In this document: one piece after another, positions 27,025 to 35,603 of the stretch
Position numbering within the stretch: position 1 is the stretch's first letter
How the letters are laid out: every line of letters starts with the position of its first letter
Assembly: GCF_003443655.1 (NCBI RefSeq)
Contig: NZ_CP031941.1
Location: forward strand, 6,089,001 to 6,153,000
Length of the DNA stretch: 64,000 nt
From: Nostoc sphaeroides
GTDB lineage: Bacteria > Cyanobacteriota > Cyanobacteriia > Cyanobacteriales > Nostocaceae
Direction: 5' to 3'
Program-made: the position numbers and the translations under genes
Notes under the pieces: model-generated
Told to the model about the DNA's origin: nothing
Database searches by the model: none
Seen by the model: the letters and a program-made list of their open reading frames with translations, nothing else

Positions 27025-27126
27025 CAATACAGTTCAGTTAAGCCCAAAAACCTTGGTAAAGACGCGAAATTTCGCGTCTCTACAGGTCTAAAATTAGTAC
27101 CAAAAATCCTTAACTGAACCGTATTG
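27025..27126. mobile_element. MITE with exact 10-bp target duplication
   Basis: 102 bp. Left end CAATACAGTTCAGTTAAG, right end CTTAACTGAACCGTATTG. It is flanked by identical GTACATAATC at 27015-27024 and 27127-27136. The interior carries a GACGCGAAATTTCGCGTC palindrome of the REP type. No coding capacity. Confidence 0.88.
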
Positions 27127-27165
27127 GTACATAATCAGCCATAATACCAAAAGTTGATAACAATA

Positions 27166-27552
27166 ATGACTACTATAAATGACCCTCCTGTTGTAGCTGA
27201 AGTAACTGATTTGTACCTCAAGTATGAAGAAGCTCTTTGTAATAACAATTTGGAAGTGATGGATAGCTTGTTTTGGGATGCGCCCGAAGTAGTGCGGTTT
27301 GGCATCACAGAAAACCTCTATGGTAGCGATGAAATTCGTAACTTTCGTCAAAATCGGCCAAACCCAAAAATAGAGCGAGAAATCTCGAATCTCAAGGTTT
27401 TAACCTTTGGGAAAGATGCAGCAACAGTGACTTTAGAGTTTCGCCGGATTATTAATGGTGTAGAGCGTTTTGGGCGACAAAGCCAGACTTGGTATAGATT
27501 TACCGAAGGATGGAAAGTGGTTTCAGCCCATGTTTCATTATTGCCAGTGTAA
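27166..27552 (+). CDS. NTF2/SnoaL-like protein (AtzH/HpxZ type)
   Basis: 128 residues from the ATG at 27166; a TTG four codons earlier is less likely. Residues 10-125 form a cone-shaped NTF2-like domain: YLKYEEALCNNNLEVMDSLF, VVRFGITENLYGSDEIRNFR, then TLEFRRIINGVERFGRQSQTWYRF and GWKVVSAHVS. This is the pattern of the DUF3225/HpxZ group, associated with oxalurate or small-amide metabolism and often linked to amidase genes. No amidase lies beside it; the upstream neighbour is the dihydroorotase-like gene. Exact role uncertain. Confidence 0.8.
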   Translation: MTTINDPPVVAEVTDLYLKYEEALCNNNLEVMDSLFWDAPEVVRFGITENLYGSDEIRNFRQNRPNPKIEREISNLKVLTFGKDAATVTLEFRRIINGVERFGRQSQTWYRFTEGWKVVSAHVSLLPV

Positions 27553-27655
27553 ATTTCAAAACTATGGCTAACATTACCATATCTGTGCTGTGGAGCGCAA
27601 AGAAAAGCGATCGCAGCCGACAGTAATAGAAGTCTTACTAGTAGATAAACTAAAA

Positions 27656-27769
27656 GTTGACGGTTGACGGTTGACGGTTGACGGTTATCAGTCATCAGTC
27701 ATCAGTCAACAGTCATCAGTCATCAGTCATCAGTCATCAGTCAACAGTCATCAGTCATCAGTCATCAGG
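27656..27769. repeat. GTTGACG and TCAGTCA short repeats
   Basis: Three to four copies of GTTGACG followed by about a dozen AGTCATC or AGTCAAC units. The same motifs fill the element at 15159 and its copy at 37711. Confidence 0.75.
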
Positions 27770-27787
27770 TAAATGCGTAACAGCTTA

Positions 27788-28168
27788 TTATTGCGGCGAT
27801 CGCACTGCTACACTATCACCTGGTGTTGAAGGCCATCTCACTGTCAGAATAGTACAGTCAGACTGAGCAACCCAACAATGTGGCACACCCGCACACCACA
27901 GCACGTAATCACCCTCACGAGATAGAATCATCTCCCGATCCTCAAACTGAAGGCAAAATTGGCCATTAATCAAGATCGAAAGAGTAGCGGCTGTGTCATT
28001 TACTCCCCACTCGGTTCTACAGTCTCCTGCTTTATGGACACCCCACTTTATTTCTAGTGCTGTGGTTGAGCGAAGATCATCATCTGGAGTGATGAAGTAA
28101 CCCATAAACCAACCCCAGCGATTTGCACCTTCGCTAGCAGCATTTCCAAAAATAACTTTAGGCTGCAT
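27788..28168 (-). CDS. Cupin-domain protein
   Basis: 126 residues from the ATG at 28168, preceded by GAGGTGAG; a GTG one codon earlier is possible. A single beta-barrel cupin: WGVHKAGDCRTEWGVNDTAAT, LSILINGQFCLQF, ILSREGDYVLWCAGVPHCWVA, then CTILTVRWPS. The metal-binding pattern is partly degenerate: one His in the first motif region and PH in the second. It could bind a small ligand or be a sugar-isomerase-like cupin. Convergent with the NTF2-like gene, with no operon partner. Confidence 0.75.
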   Translation of the reverse strand: MQPKVIFGNAASEGANRWGWFMGYFITPDDDLRSTTALEIKWGVHKAGDCRTEWGVNDTAATLSILINGQFCLQFEDREMILSREGDYVLWCAGVPHCWVAQSDCTILTVRWPSTPGDSVAVRSPQ

Positions 28169-28278
28169 CACTCACCTCGAGACATCACTCATAACTAAAT
28201 AAATAATTATGAAAATTATCTGCGTCCATCTGCGTCCATCTACGGTTTTAGATTAAGGTGAGTTATTTATCTCATGTA

Positions 28279-28420
28279 GAGACGAGATAAATCGCGTCTA
28301 AAAACTGACACGTAGGAGACGAGATAAATCGCGTCTAAAAACTGACACGTAGGAGACGAGATAAATCGCGTCTAAAAACTGACACGTTAGGAGACGCGAT
28401 AAATCGCCGTCTCTACAAAG
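28279..28420. repeat. Four tandem 37-bp repeats built on a REP palindrome
   Basis: Units begin at 28279, 28316, 28353 and 28391. Each contains GAGACGAGATAAATCGCGTC followed by TAAAAACTGACACGT(T)AG. There is no unique spacer between copies, so this is not a CRISPR. The core is the same GTAGAGACGCG palindrome found around the RAYT gene at 43.4 kb. The rest of 28169-28702 holds AATTGCG repeats and no gene. Confidence 0.85.
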
Positions 28421-28702
28421 AATGGACTCGTCAATTATTCCTTGACAGACTAATATTTCCGACTTGTGTGTACACCGTAGCTTTTTAACGAACTTTGGGG
28501 GTTTAAGTCCCCTGCTTCTATAAGCAGGGCGTTTTGTGTCGGGGTCTAAATCCCCGTCACAAAACGTAATTGCGAATTGCGAATTGCGAATTGCGAATTG
28601 GTTTAAGGGGGGATATAAAATCTAGGTGGTACATCGAAAAATTTTGAAATGCTTATCATACTAGGCTTTCACCTTAAGTTGACACCAATGGTCACTATTC
28701 CC

Positions 28703-30226
28703 CTACTCTTGACTGGGAGCAGCAGGTTGCGATTGAGGTGATTGAGGTTGTTGGCGTAAACGGCGCAAAGAGTCCCGCAGTTTGTTCTGGCTAGTGTTAT
28801 TATCTCTTCGCCGCCGCCGATTTGTGGTTGCTTGTGGCTTTTGTGATGAATCGGTAGCCGTTCGTCGCTCACGTTGGATGCGGCGTAAGGACTCTCTTGC
28901 ACTTCCTTGAGTGCGAGTTGTCCTAGCTCCAGATGATGAGTTTGTAGGAGGACTTTCCGCTTTTTGAGGTTCTAACCGTCTACTAAATCCAGATATTGCT
29001 GGTTTTGTGGCTGTAGCTCCATTAGATGAAGGTGTCAACTCTCTGCGCCTACGTCTTGGAGTTTCCTGTGTGGAGTTAGCAGCCGTTGTCTGCCGAGTTC
29101 TCTCTTCTGCTTCTCTTTGTGCAATTCGTTCTTGAACTTGGCGCGATCGCCGTGAACCTTTTATGGCAAATTCAGTGGCGATCGCTACCCCTTGTCTACC
29201 ACCTTCTGCGGGTTTTAATTTCCACTCACGCGCTTGTCTCATGGTTTCTTCATCCAAGTCGCGGTTTCCACTGGAGCGAGCAATCCGCACATTAGTAACA
29301 TTACCTTCTGCATCAGTATCTACAGCTACTTCTACTCTGCCTTCAACTCCTCGCCGTCTTGCTGCTTCTGGATATTTGGCATTACATTCGCGGCAGGCTG
29401 CACGACCATTACTATTACCTGAAGTGTTAATTTTTGGAGGTGTAGGCGCTGTTGCTACTGTAGGACGGTTTCCTGTGCCGCTACCAGTGCCACTACCAGT
29501 GCCGCTACCAATGCCACTACCAGTGCCACTACCAGTGCCACTACCAGTGCCGCTACCAATGCCGCTACCAATGCCGCTACCAGTGCCACTACCAATACCA
29601 CTGCCAATACCACCGCCAGTGCCAGTACCAGTACCACCGCCAGTGCCAGTACCAGTGCCAGTACCTACAGCAATACCACTACCTGAGCCTAAACCAACAC
29701 CAGAGCCGCCACCACCGCCACCACCGCCACCGCCACCCGCCGAACTTGCTTTGGAATCTTCAGATAGAGGCGATCGCAGAACGGATGCAGATTTCACAGG
29801 AACTTCTGCCGCTAATCGTGGAATGGGTGCAGATTTCACAGGAACTTCTGGCTTGGTAGCAATTGCTTCTGGCGGTGTATTTGTCGGCTGTGGTTTCTGA
29901 GCTACTGCTGTAATCTGTTCTTGCTGCTGAACTTTTTCTACTGGTGGAGTTTCTATAGACTGTTTTTGGACAACTTCTGGTGATTTTTTTATTTCTTCTG
30001 GAATCTGTGCAATTGGTTTTTCTAGTTCCGCAGTCGGAGAATCAACGATCGCCACCTCTATTGCTTCATCTTCTCCTGTGGGGACTCTGGTCAAATAATT
30101 ACTTATGCCTGAGGACAGTACGCCGATATGCAGCGCCAGTGAACCTATCAGACTGTAAGTCAGAAAAGACTTGAGAGCCTCAACTTCTTTGGAACGTTGC
30201 TCGACAGTAATGCCAGAAAAGCTCAT
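28703..30226 (-). CDS. TonB-family energy transducer with a Gly-rich linker and long C-terminal tail
   Basis: 507 residues from the ATG at 30226. One N-terminal membrane helix (about 22-42, FLTYSLIGSLALHIGVLSS) is followed by a Pro/Glu-rich periplasmic segment (45-150). A long Gly/Ser/Thr linker (about 165-255) comes next, then a TonB C-terminal domain (about 275-360, KYPEAARRRGVEGRVEVAV, with ATEFAIKG at its end). A CRECNAKYPE motif puts a CxxC at the domain entry. TonB domains usually end the protein, but about 145 Arg/Ser/Gln-rich residues follow here. Divergent from exbB/exbD; it should carry proton-motive energy to outer-membrane receptors such as that at 57.8 kb. Confidence 0.9.
   Translation of the reverse strand: MSFSGITVEQRSKEVEALKSFLTYSLIGSLALHIGVLSSGISNYLTRVPTGEDEAIEVAIVDSPTAELEKPIAQIPEEIKKSPEVVQKQSIETPPVEKVQQQEQITAVAQKPQPTNTPPEAIATKPEVPVKSAPIPRLAAEVPVKSASVLRSPLSEDSKASSAGGGGGGGGGGGSGVGLGSGSGIAVGTGTGTGTGGGTGTGTGGGIGSGIGSGTGSGIGSGIGSGTGSGTGSGTGSGIGSGTGSGTGSGTGNRPTVATAPTPPKINTSGNSNGRAACRECNAKYPEAARRRGVEGRVEVAVDTDAEGNVTNVRIARSSGNRDLDEETMRQAREWKLKPAEGGRQGVAIATEFAIKGSRRSRQVQERIAQREAEERTRQTTAANSTQETPRRRRRELTPSSNGATATKPAISGFSRRLEPQKAESPPTNSSSGARTTRTQGSARESLRRIQRERRTATDSSQKPQATTNRRRRRDNNTSQNKLRDSLRRLRQQPQSPQSQPAAPSQE
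29470..29755. repeat. GTGSG-coding short tandem repeats inside the tonB-like gene
   Basis: Repeated CAGTGCC-ACTACC-type triplets in 6-, 12- and 18-base periods code the linker. Both strands stay open, which explains long opposite-strand frames there that are not genes. Confidence 0.8.
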
Positions 30227-30568
30227 AGCTATTGCTACCTATTCTCACTAACTTAGCTATCTTAGAATGCAAGGTTACAAATATCAAGTAAAAAATTAAA
30301 ATTACTTGCGATCGCCTTACGCAACCCTGCAATAACAAAAACATCTTTTAAAACCACCAATATCAGGATTTTTGGACAAAATTAATTTTTGTTGCAATTA
30401 AATTAAATTATTTTATATAAAACAAACGAATAAGTAAATAAAAGTCATCAGCATTACATTTGAAAAATTTATCATTATATTCTATATTTTATTGAGAAAA
30501 AGTTTCAGCTTTTCTCTAGATTCTGGTAGTCTGATTTTGTATTGTGGACAACGTTATAGAGGCACTAC
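30227..30568. promoter_or_regulatory. Divergent control region of tonB-like and exbBD genes
   Basis: 342 AT-rich bases with no gene, between divergent starts. AATTTATCATTATATTCTA at about 30468 is AT-rich and somewhat like an iron-regulator site, but I cannot claim a Fur box. Promoters for both directions must lie here. Confidence 0.45.
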
Positions 30569-31222
30569 ATGGGAATTCAGAATTTGTTTGCAGCAGGTGG
30601 TATAGTAATGTGGCCCCTGTTGGCGTTTTCGGTATTGGGTGTGGCGCTGATCATCGAGCGGATCAGGTTTTGGGTAAGAATTAATCAGCGTCAAAACCGG
30701 GTGGTGCGAGATGTTTTGAATCTCTACCGTCTCGATAATGTTGTTGGTGCAATGGATAAACTTCAGAAAAACGCAGATTTGCCACTCGCCCGGATTTTTC
30801 TAGCGGCTTTAGAATTAGAGGAGCCAAATCCAGAGGAATTTCGTTTGGCGTTAGAAAGCGAATCGCAGGCTGAGATACCTGTGTTGAAACGTTTCCAAAA
30901 CCTTTTCGAGACAATCATTAGTCTGGCACCACTGTTAGGTCTTCTCGGCACTGTGTTAGGATTGATAACCTCCTTTGCCTCTCTAAATCTTGGTGACGTG
31001 GGAGGTAGCAAAACTGCAAGTGTTACGGCTGGGATTAGTGAAGCCCTAGTATCAACAGCATCAGGATTGATAGTTGCTATATTCATACTCATGTTTGCCA
31101 ATACCTTTCGGGGACTGTATCAACGGCAAATTGCACTAATTCAAGAGTATGGGGGACAGCTAGAATTACTTTACCGCCGTCGTTATGAAAGAGGAGAAAA
31201 AGCCTATGCGACTACCAGATGA
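30569..31222 (+). CDS. exbB: ExbB-like proton channel subunit (MotA/TolQ/ExbB family)
   Basis: 217 residues. An N-terminal membrane helix (about 10-30, GGIVMWPLLAFSVLGVALIIERI) is followed by a cytoplasmic loop. The two long helices of the family come next, with LETIIS-type entry ETIISLAPLLGLLGTVLGLI (about 113-132) and SEALVSTASGLIVAIFILMFANTF (about 153-176). It forms the inner-membrane pentamer of the Ton motor with ExbD. The stop overlaps the exbD start by 17 bases, so expression is coupled. Faces the divergent tonB-like gene. Confidence 0.92.
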   Translation: MGIQNLFAAGGIVMWPLLAFSVLGVALIIERIRFWVRINQRQNRVVRDVLNLYRLDNVVGAMDKLQKNADLPLARIFLAALELEEPNPEEFRLALESESQAEIPVLKRFQNLFETIISLAPLLGLLGTVLGLITSFASLNLGDVGGSKTASVTAGISEALVSTASGLIVAIFILMFANTFRGLYQRQIALIQEYGGQLELLYRRRYERGEKAYATTR

Positions 31223-31610
31223 ACCAGAACTTCCATTACAGATCAACATCGTGCCGATGATTGACGTGATATTTGCAATTTTGACATTTTTCATCATGTC
31301 AACTCTGTTTTTAACGCGTTCAGAAGGTTTACCAGTAAATTTACCCAAGGCTAGCACAGCGAAACAACAGCAAGTTCCCACTAGAATTACGATTACGGTA
31401 GATGAAAAAGAACAGGTAAGCCTGAACCGTAAACCAATTGCAGTTGATGATTTGACAGCGCAAGTACGTACTTTAGTTGGTTCTAATCCAGAAGTGTTGG
31501 TAATTATTAATGCTGATGAAAAAGTTGATTATGGTCGGGTAGTAGCGGTGATGGATCGGGTACGTCAAGTTGAAGGGGCAAAATTAGCGATCGCTACTCA
31601 AAAACAATAA
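31206..31610 (+). CDS. exbD: ExbD-like proton channel subunit
   Basis: 134 residues from the ATG at 31206, chosen because GAGGAG lies 9-10 bases before it and the N-terminus MRLPDEPELPLQINIVPMID is canonical; an in-frame ATG at 31185 is an alternative. One membrane helix (about 17-40) carries the key Asp in NIVPMIDVIFAILTFF, the proton-binding residue of ExbD/TolR. The periplasmic domain follows (ITITVDEKEQVSLNRKPI, VLVIINADEKVDYGRVVAVM). It completes an ExbBD-TonB set. No receptor lies next to it. Confidence 0.92.
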   Translation: MRLPDEPELPLQINIVPMIDVIFAILTFFIMSTLFLTRSEGLPVNLPKASTAKQQQVPTRITITVDEKEQVSLNRKPIAVDDLTAQVRTLVGSNPEVLVIINADEKVDYGRVVAVMDRVRQVEGAKLAIATQKQ

Positions 31611-31639
31611 GTAGAAATATTGTACATAAGAAGTTCAGC

Positions 31640-31667
31640 GAGTCAGAAAAATTTTCTATTCTGACTC
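31640..31667 (+). terminator. Hairpin after exbD
   Basis: GAGTCAGAA (31640-31648) pairs with TTCTGACTC (31659-31667). It lies 30 bases after the exbD stop and is followed by a T-rich but not uniform tract (CTTCTTGTC). Probable terminator, weak tail. Confidence 0.5.
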
Positions 31668-31817
31668 CTAACTCCTTCTTGTCTAATTACTATAGCAATC
31701 CGATTTGATTTCTGAATCACTTGTAGAGGTAAGGGACTGGGGATTGGGGACTGGGGACTGGGAACAAAGAATAAAGGTGTACTGAGTTTTGTTCAAAAAT
31801 CAAATATGAGTCCTATA

Positions 31818-32585
31818 CTACCAGCTACGCTGACGCATCTGCAATTCTTGAGATATAAGTTTTAATAATAATTCTTGCTGTGAATGGATAAAAAAGTGGT
31901 CACTGTTGAACTCATGTAATGAGAAAGTAGCGATCGTTTGCTCTCGCCATGCTTGCAAAGCTTCATGATTAACTTCTTGGTCTTGCAAACCACCAATAAC
32001 AGTAATAGGACACTCCAGAGGCTGTTTTTGAGTGTAAATATAAGTTTCCAGAACGGCAAAATCTGCCCGCAAAATGGGGAGAAACATCTGCATTAGTTCC
32101 TGGCTTTCTAGTACTGCTTTGGGTGTACCGTTAAGACTGCGTAGCTCATTGAGCAAATCAGGGTCTGATAGGATGTGGAGAGGTGGTTTTGTTAATGGGA
32201 TTTGCGGGGCGCGACGAGCAGATATGAAGAGGTGAAAGGGAGCAAGACTATACTGAGAGCGAAGTAAACGGGTCAACTCGAAGCTAACTAATCCGCCCAT
32301 ACTGTGACCGAAGAAGGCGAATGGTTTGTCTAAGTATGGTAACAGAAATGGAGCGATCGCTTCAACAAGAGATTCTAATCGCGTCAATGGTGCTGACTTA
32401 ATCTGTCTTCCCCGTCCCGGATATTCTACAGCACAGACTTCGACATTACTAGGAAGATTATTAGGCCATGTGCGAAAAATTGCCGAGTTCCCACCAGCGT
32501 AGGGGAAGCAGAATAAACGCAAGTTGGCTTGAGGATTTGGTTGGGGACAGATAACCCAGGAATTGAAGCTTGGTGTAGTTGTCAT
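31818..32585 (-). CDS. Type II thioesterase (GrsT/LgrE-like alpha/beta hydrolase)
   Basis: 255 residues from the ATG at 32585. Landmarks: LFCFPYAGGNSAIFRTW (23-39), VEYPGRGRQ, the nucleophile elbow GHSMGG with Ser at about 94, GGLQDQEV with the acid, and NSDHFFIH with the catalytic His near residue 230. Such enzymes clear misprimed acyl groups from the carrier domains of non-ribosomal peptide or polyketide synthetases. None of these is in the window, so the partner cluster is elsewhere or lost. Divergent from the NACHT gene with only 64 bases between. Confidence 0.92.
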   Translation of the reverse strand: MTTTPSFNSWVICPQPNPQANLRLFCFPYAGGNSAIFRTWPNNLPSNVEVCAVEYPGRGRQIKSAPLTRLESLVEAIAPFLLPYLDKPFAFFGHSMGGLVSFELTRLLRSQYSLAPFHLFISARRAPQIPLTKPPLHILSDPDLLNELRSLNGTPKAVLESQELMQMFLPILRADFAVLETYIYTQKQPLECPITVIGGLQDQEVNHEALQAWREQTIATFSLHEFNSDHFFIHSQQELLLKLISQELQMRQRSW

Positions 32586-32649
32586 AATATAACTTAGAGT
32601 TGATAATACAACTTTGCTTTAATTTTTAAGTATATTAACTGATAATCTT

Positions 32650-34593
32650 ATGACAGGAATGGAACCTTGGGCGATATCAGCCGTTAGCGGTGTCGCCGCT
32701 ATGTTTGCCCAAATCGGTGGTCAGGTTTTAGGAGGATTGAGCAAAACTCTGGATGAAAAAACCAAGAAGTTAATTTTTGATGCATCAAATCAATATCAAA
32801 AGAACTACGAAGAACGGCATGGCATTCTTAAAGTATTAGGAATGCGTGAACCTGTCAAGCTGGAATCGCTCTATACATCGGTGCAGTTTTTAGATGATGA
32901 TGCTATTCAGAGTTTTGAATCTATTGAGAATTTAGAAAATTTCTATCGCCAAGCTAAAATCCGAAGGTTTCAATCTCACGATGGTAAAAAACAAGCAGGA
33001 ATTAAAGTTGCTAATAATAAGCAATATCTGATGGTACTTGGTGGGCCTGGTGCAGGAAAGTCTACCTTTCTGCGGAAGATGGGACTAGAAGCGCTCAAAG
33101 GTAAAAAAGGAGGATTCAAACATGCCTGCATTCCAGTTTTTATTGAATTAAAAAGGTTTGCATCCAATAATATCAATATTGAAACGTTTATTACTGAAGA
33201 GTTTCGTATTTGTGACTTTCCATCACCAGATAAATTTACAGCCAAAGCCTTAGAAGAAGGTAAATTACTAATTTTGCTAGATGGTTTAGATGAAGTACCA
33301 ACAAAAAACTTAACTGAGGCAATTAGCGAAATTCAAAACTTTGTTGACAAGTATGATCAAAATCGTTTCATTGCCTCCTGTCGCACGGCGGCTTATCGCA
33401 GCGCTTTTCGTCGCTTTAGCGATGTATCAATGGCAGACTTTGATGATACCCAAATTCAGCAATTTATTTATAACTGGTTTCATTGTGAAGCAGACAAACA
33501 GGCGAAGACAAGTGAGAAATGCTGGGAGTTACTACAAAAACCAGAACATGAAGCTGCAAAAGAGTTGGCGTACACACCTTTATTGCTGACATTTCTGTGT
33601 TTAGTTTATGATCGTTCCCAAAGTTTTCCAGACAATCGCAGTGTTCTTTACCACAAGGCACTGCGGATATTGCTAGAAGAGTGGGCATCAGAAAAGCGAA
33701 TTTTCAGAGATGAGATTTATCAAGGACTGCATACAGAATTAGAAGAGATATTACTATCAGAGATTGCTTATACAGGTTTTGAGTCTGACAGACTGTTCTT
33801 TTCTGGGCGTGATATTATTCAGCAAATCAAAACATTCTTAGCAAGTAATCTGAATGCACCTCAGCATTTAGATGGTAAATCAGTGCTGAATGCGATCGCT
33901 GTTCAACAAGGAATTTTAGTAGAACGAGCAGAGGATGTCTTTTCCTTCTCTCATCTAACGCTACAGGAATATTTAACAGCACAATATATTGATGACCATC
34001 GCCAAGTTGAGAAGTTAGTTACTGAACACCTAATAGATAAACGCTGGAAAGAGGTGTTTTTGTTAGTAGCCGGGTTAATGCGTGGTGGTGCAGATGATTT
34101 GCTGCTGCTGATGGAAAAGGAAGTGCAAAAATATATTAATACCCAGAAGTTACAAGCTTTATTAAACTGGACAGAACAGGTAACAGTTGGATCGCTAGGG
34201 GATTTTAAACCTGTAGGTAAACGTGCAGTTGCGATGGAGATCGCCAACATCATTGCCTATGCCAATTCTATTATCGACCCCAATGTTATCATACATGCCG
34301 ACCCCATTGTTTATACCAACGCTATTGCGTATGCCAACGCCATCGCCATCGATAACATCTTCGCATACGCTATCGCTATCGTTGAAGCTACTAATGGTAC
34401 TATTAGCGATGCTATCGAATACACTTACAATCTTGAAAAATTAAAAATATTCAATAACATCAAATTTACTGTGCTGATTGCCCAAATGGAAGTACTGAAA
34501 GTTAAAGCTCCTGATGAGCAAAAATCACAAGAAGTACTTGGGGCATTTGTTAAGCGTCTCCAACAAACTTTACTTACAGCAGTTTTCAGGTAA
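32650..34593 (+). CDS. NACHT-domain NTPase, C-terminus cut off by an IS630 insertion
   Basis: 647 codons as read. A helical N-terminal domain (1-120) precedes a NACHT NTPase: Walker A GGPGAGKST at 131-139, Walker B LLILLDGLDEVP near 207-217, sensor region ASCRTAAYR. A helical segment ends about residue 500, then come hexapeptide repeats (about 530-585, IIAYAN, AIAYAN). The last codons and the stop (ACA GCA GTT TTC AGG TAA) lie inside the IS630 left end, which begins at 34577. Removing the IS and one TA joins codon 643 to the frame at 35604-35779, giving a 700-residue protein. Bacterial NACHT proteins include phage-defence NLR relatives; whether the truncated protein works is unknown. Confidence 0.9.
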   Translation: MTGMEPWAISAVSGVAAMFAQIGGQVLGGLSKTLDEKTKKLIFDASNQYQKNYEERHGILKVLGMREPVKLESLYTSVQFLDDDAIQSFESIENLENFYRQAKIRRFQSHDGKKQAGIKVANNKQYLMVLGGPGAGKSTFLRKMGLEALKGKKGGFKHACIPVFIELKRFASNNINIETFITEEFRICDFPSPDKFTAKALEEGKLLILLDGLDEVPTKNLTEAISEIQNFVDKYDQNRFIASCRTAAYRSAFRRFSDVSMADFDDTQIQQFIYNWFHCEADKQAKTSEKCWELLQKPEHEAAKELAYTPLLLTFLCLVYDRSQSFPDNRSVLYHKALRILLEEWASEKRIFRDEIYQGLHTELEEILLSEIAYTGFESDRLFFSGRDIIQQIKTFLASNLNAPQHLDGKSVLNAIAVQQGILVERAEDVFSFSHLTLQEYLTAQYIDDHRQVEKLVTEHLIDKRWKEVFLLVAGLMRGGADDLLLLMEKEVQKYINTQKLQALLNWTEQVTVGSLGDFKPVGKRAVAMEIANIIAYANSIIDPNVIIHADPIVYTNAIAYANAIAIDNIFAYAIAIVEATNGTISDAIEYTYNLEKLKIFNNIKFTVLIAQMEVLKVKAPDEQKSQEVLGAFVKRLQQTLLTAVFR

Positions 34594-35601
34594 TTGAACC
34601 ACAAATTACTGTACTCTGGATCTGGAGTGATTGTTTAATTAGATGCCAGTATCTTACTCAGGGGATTTGCGTCGTCGCGTGATTAAAGCTTGGGAAGCTA
34701 AGGAAGGCTCTCAACGCCAGTTGGCGGAAAGATTTAAGGTTAGCTTGTCGTTTGTGCGAAACCTACTGCGCCATTATCGTCAAAGTGGACAAATTGAAGC
34801 AAAACAACGTGGGGGATACCAAAAACCAACTATTCAGGATGAACATCTAAGCACGATCAAGTCTTGGGTGGAAGAGAAAAATGATTTGTTGCTCTCAGAG
34901 TTATGCGATCGCTTCGCTAAAGATATAGGAATTAGGATCAGCATTTCGACAATGCATCGTGCAGTAGAAAAATTAGACTTACGCTGTAAAAAAAAAGTCT
35001 CTATGCAAGTGAGCAGGATACTCCACGAGTACAGGAATTACGGCATGACTATCGCCGTTGGTTAGATAAAATTGACGTGCGAAACTTAGTATTTGTCGAT
35101 GAAGCCGGATTGAATTTATCAATGTCACGCTTGTTTGCTAGAGCAGTAGATGGCGAACGAGCAATTGGTAGCATTCCAGGAACAAAGGGTGGAAACGTTT
35201 CCTTAATTGGTGCTTTGAACCTCGATGGACTGGTTGCAGCGATGACTGTGCCAGGAAGCACAAATACTGAGGTTTTTCTCACATATATAACTCAGGTCTT
35301 AGCTCCTCAATTATGGAAAGGGGCGATTGTGGTTATGGATAATCTGAGGGTTCATCACGCAGAACGTGTAAAAATTGCCATCGAGTCTGTTGGTGCAAAA
35401 GTCAAGTTTTTGCCCCCCTATTCTCCTGATTTATCCCCCATAGAACTTTGTTGGTCGAAATTGAAGCAATTTCTCCGTTCCCGTGAAGCCCGCACACTGG
35501 AATTACTCGATCAAGCTATGGCTGACGCTGTAAATTATATTACCGAAGATGATGCCTTCGGTTGGTTCAACCACTGTGGTCTATTTACATGAAAATTGCT
35601 G
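34577..35601 (+). mobile_element. IS630-family insertion sequence inside the NACHT gene
   Basis: 1,025 bp bounded by imperfect inverted repeats: CAGCAGTTTTCAGGTAA at the left against the complement of the right end, CAGCAATTTTCATGTAA, with further matches inward to ACCACA. It is flanked by TA at 34575-34576 and 35602-35603, the TA duplication expected of IS630/Tc1 elements. It carries one transposase in two frames. Confidence 0.9.
34643..35592 (+). CDS. IS630 transposase, two frames joined by a probable -1 frameshift
   Basis: The first frame (34643-35065) has the HTH part: GDLRRRVIKAWEAKEGSQRQ, FKVSLSFVRNLLRHYRQSG. The second (open from the A-run, the usual start at 35077) has the DDE catalytic core: VFVDEAGLN, VVMDNLRVHH and SPIELCWSKLKQ supply Asp, Asp, Glu. 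Nine consecutive A residues near 34987-34996 (AAA AAA AAA G) form an A AAA AAA slippery site. A -1 shift there gives LRCKKKSLYASEQDTP and runs into the catalytic frame, about 316 residues in all. Catalytic residues are intact, so the element may still be active. Confidence 0.88.
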
Positions 35602-35603
35602 TA

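Noticed and set aside
28279..28420. CRISPR-like repeats
   Set aside because: 37-bp units are contiguous with no variable spacers, and no cas genes are near.
29163..29900. Long plus-strand frame rich in Pro/Val opposite the tonB-like gene
   Set aside because: It is an antisense reading of the GTGSG-coding repeats. The minus-strand frame has a membrane anchor and a TonB domain.
30460..30490. Fur box before exbB
   Set aside because: AT-rich resemblance only; too many mismatches to a GATAATGATAATCATTATC-type site.
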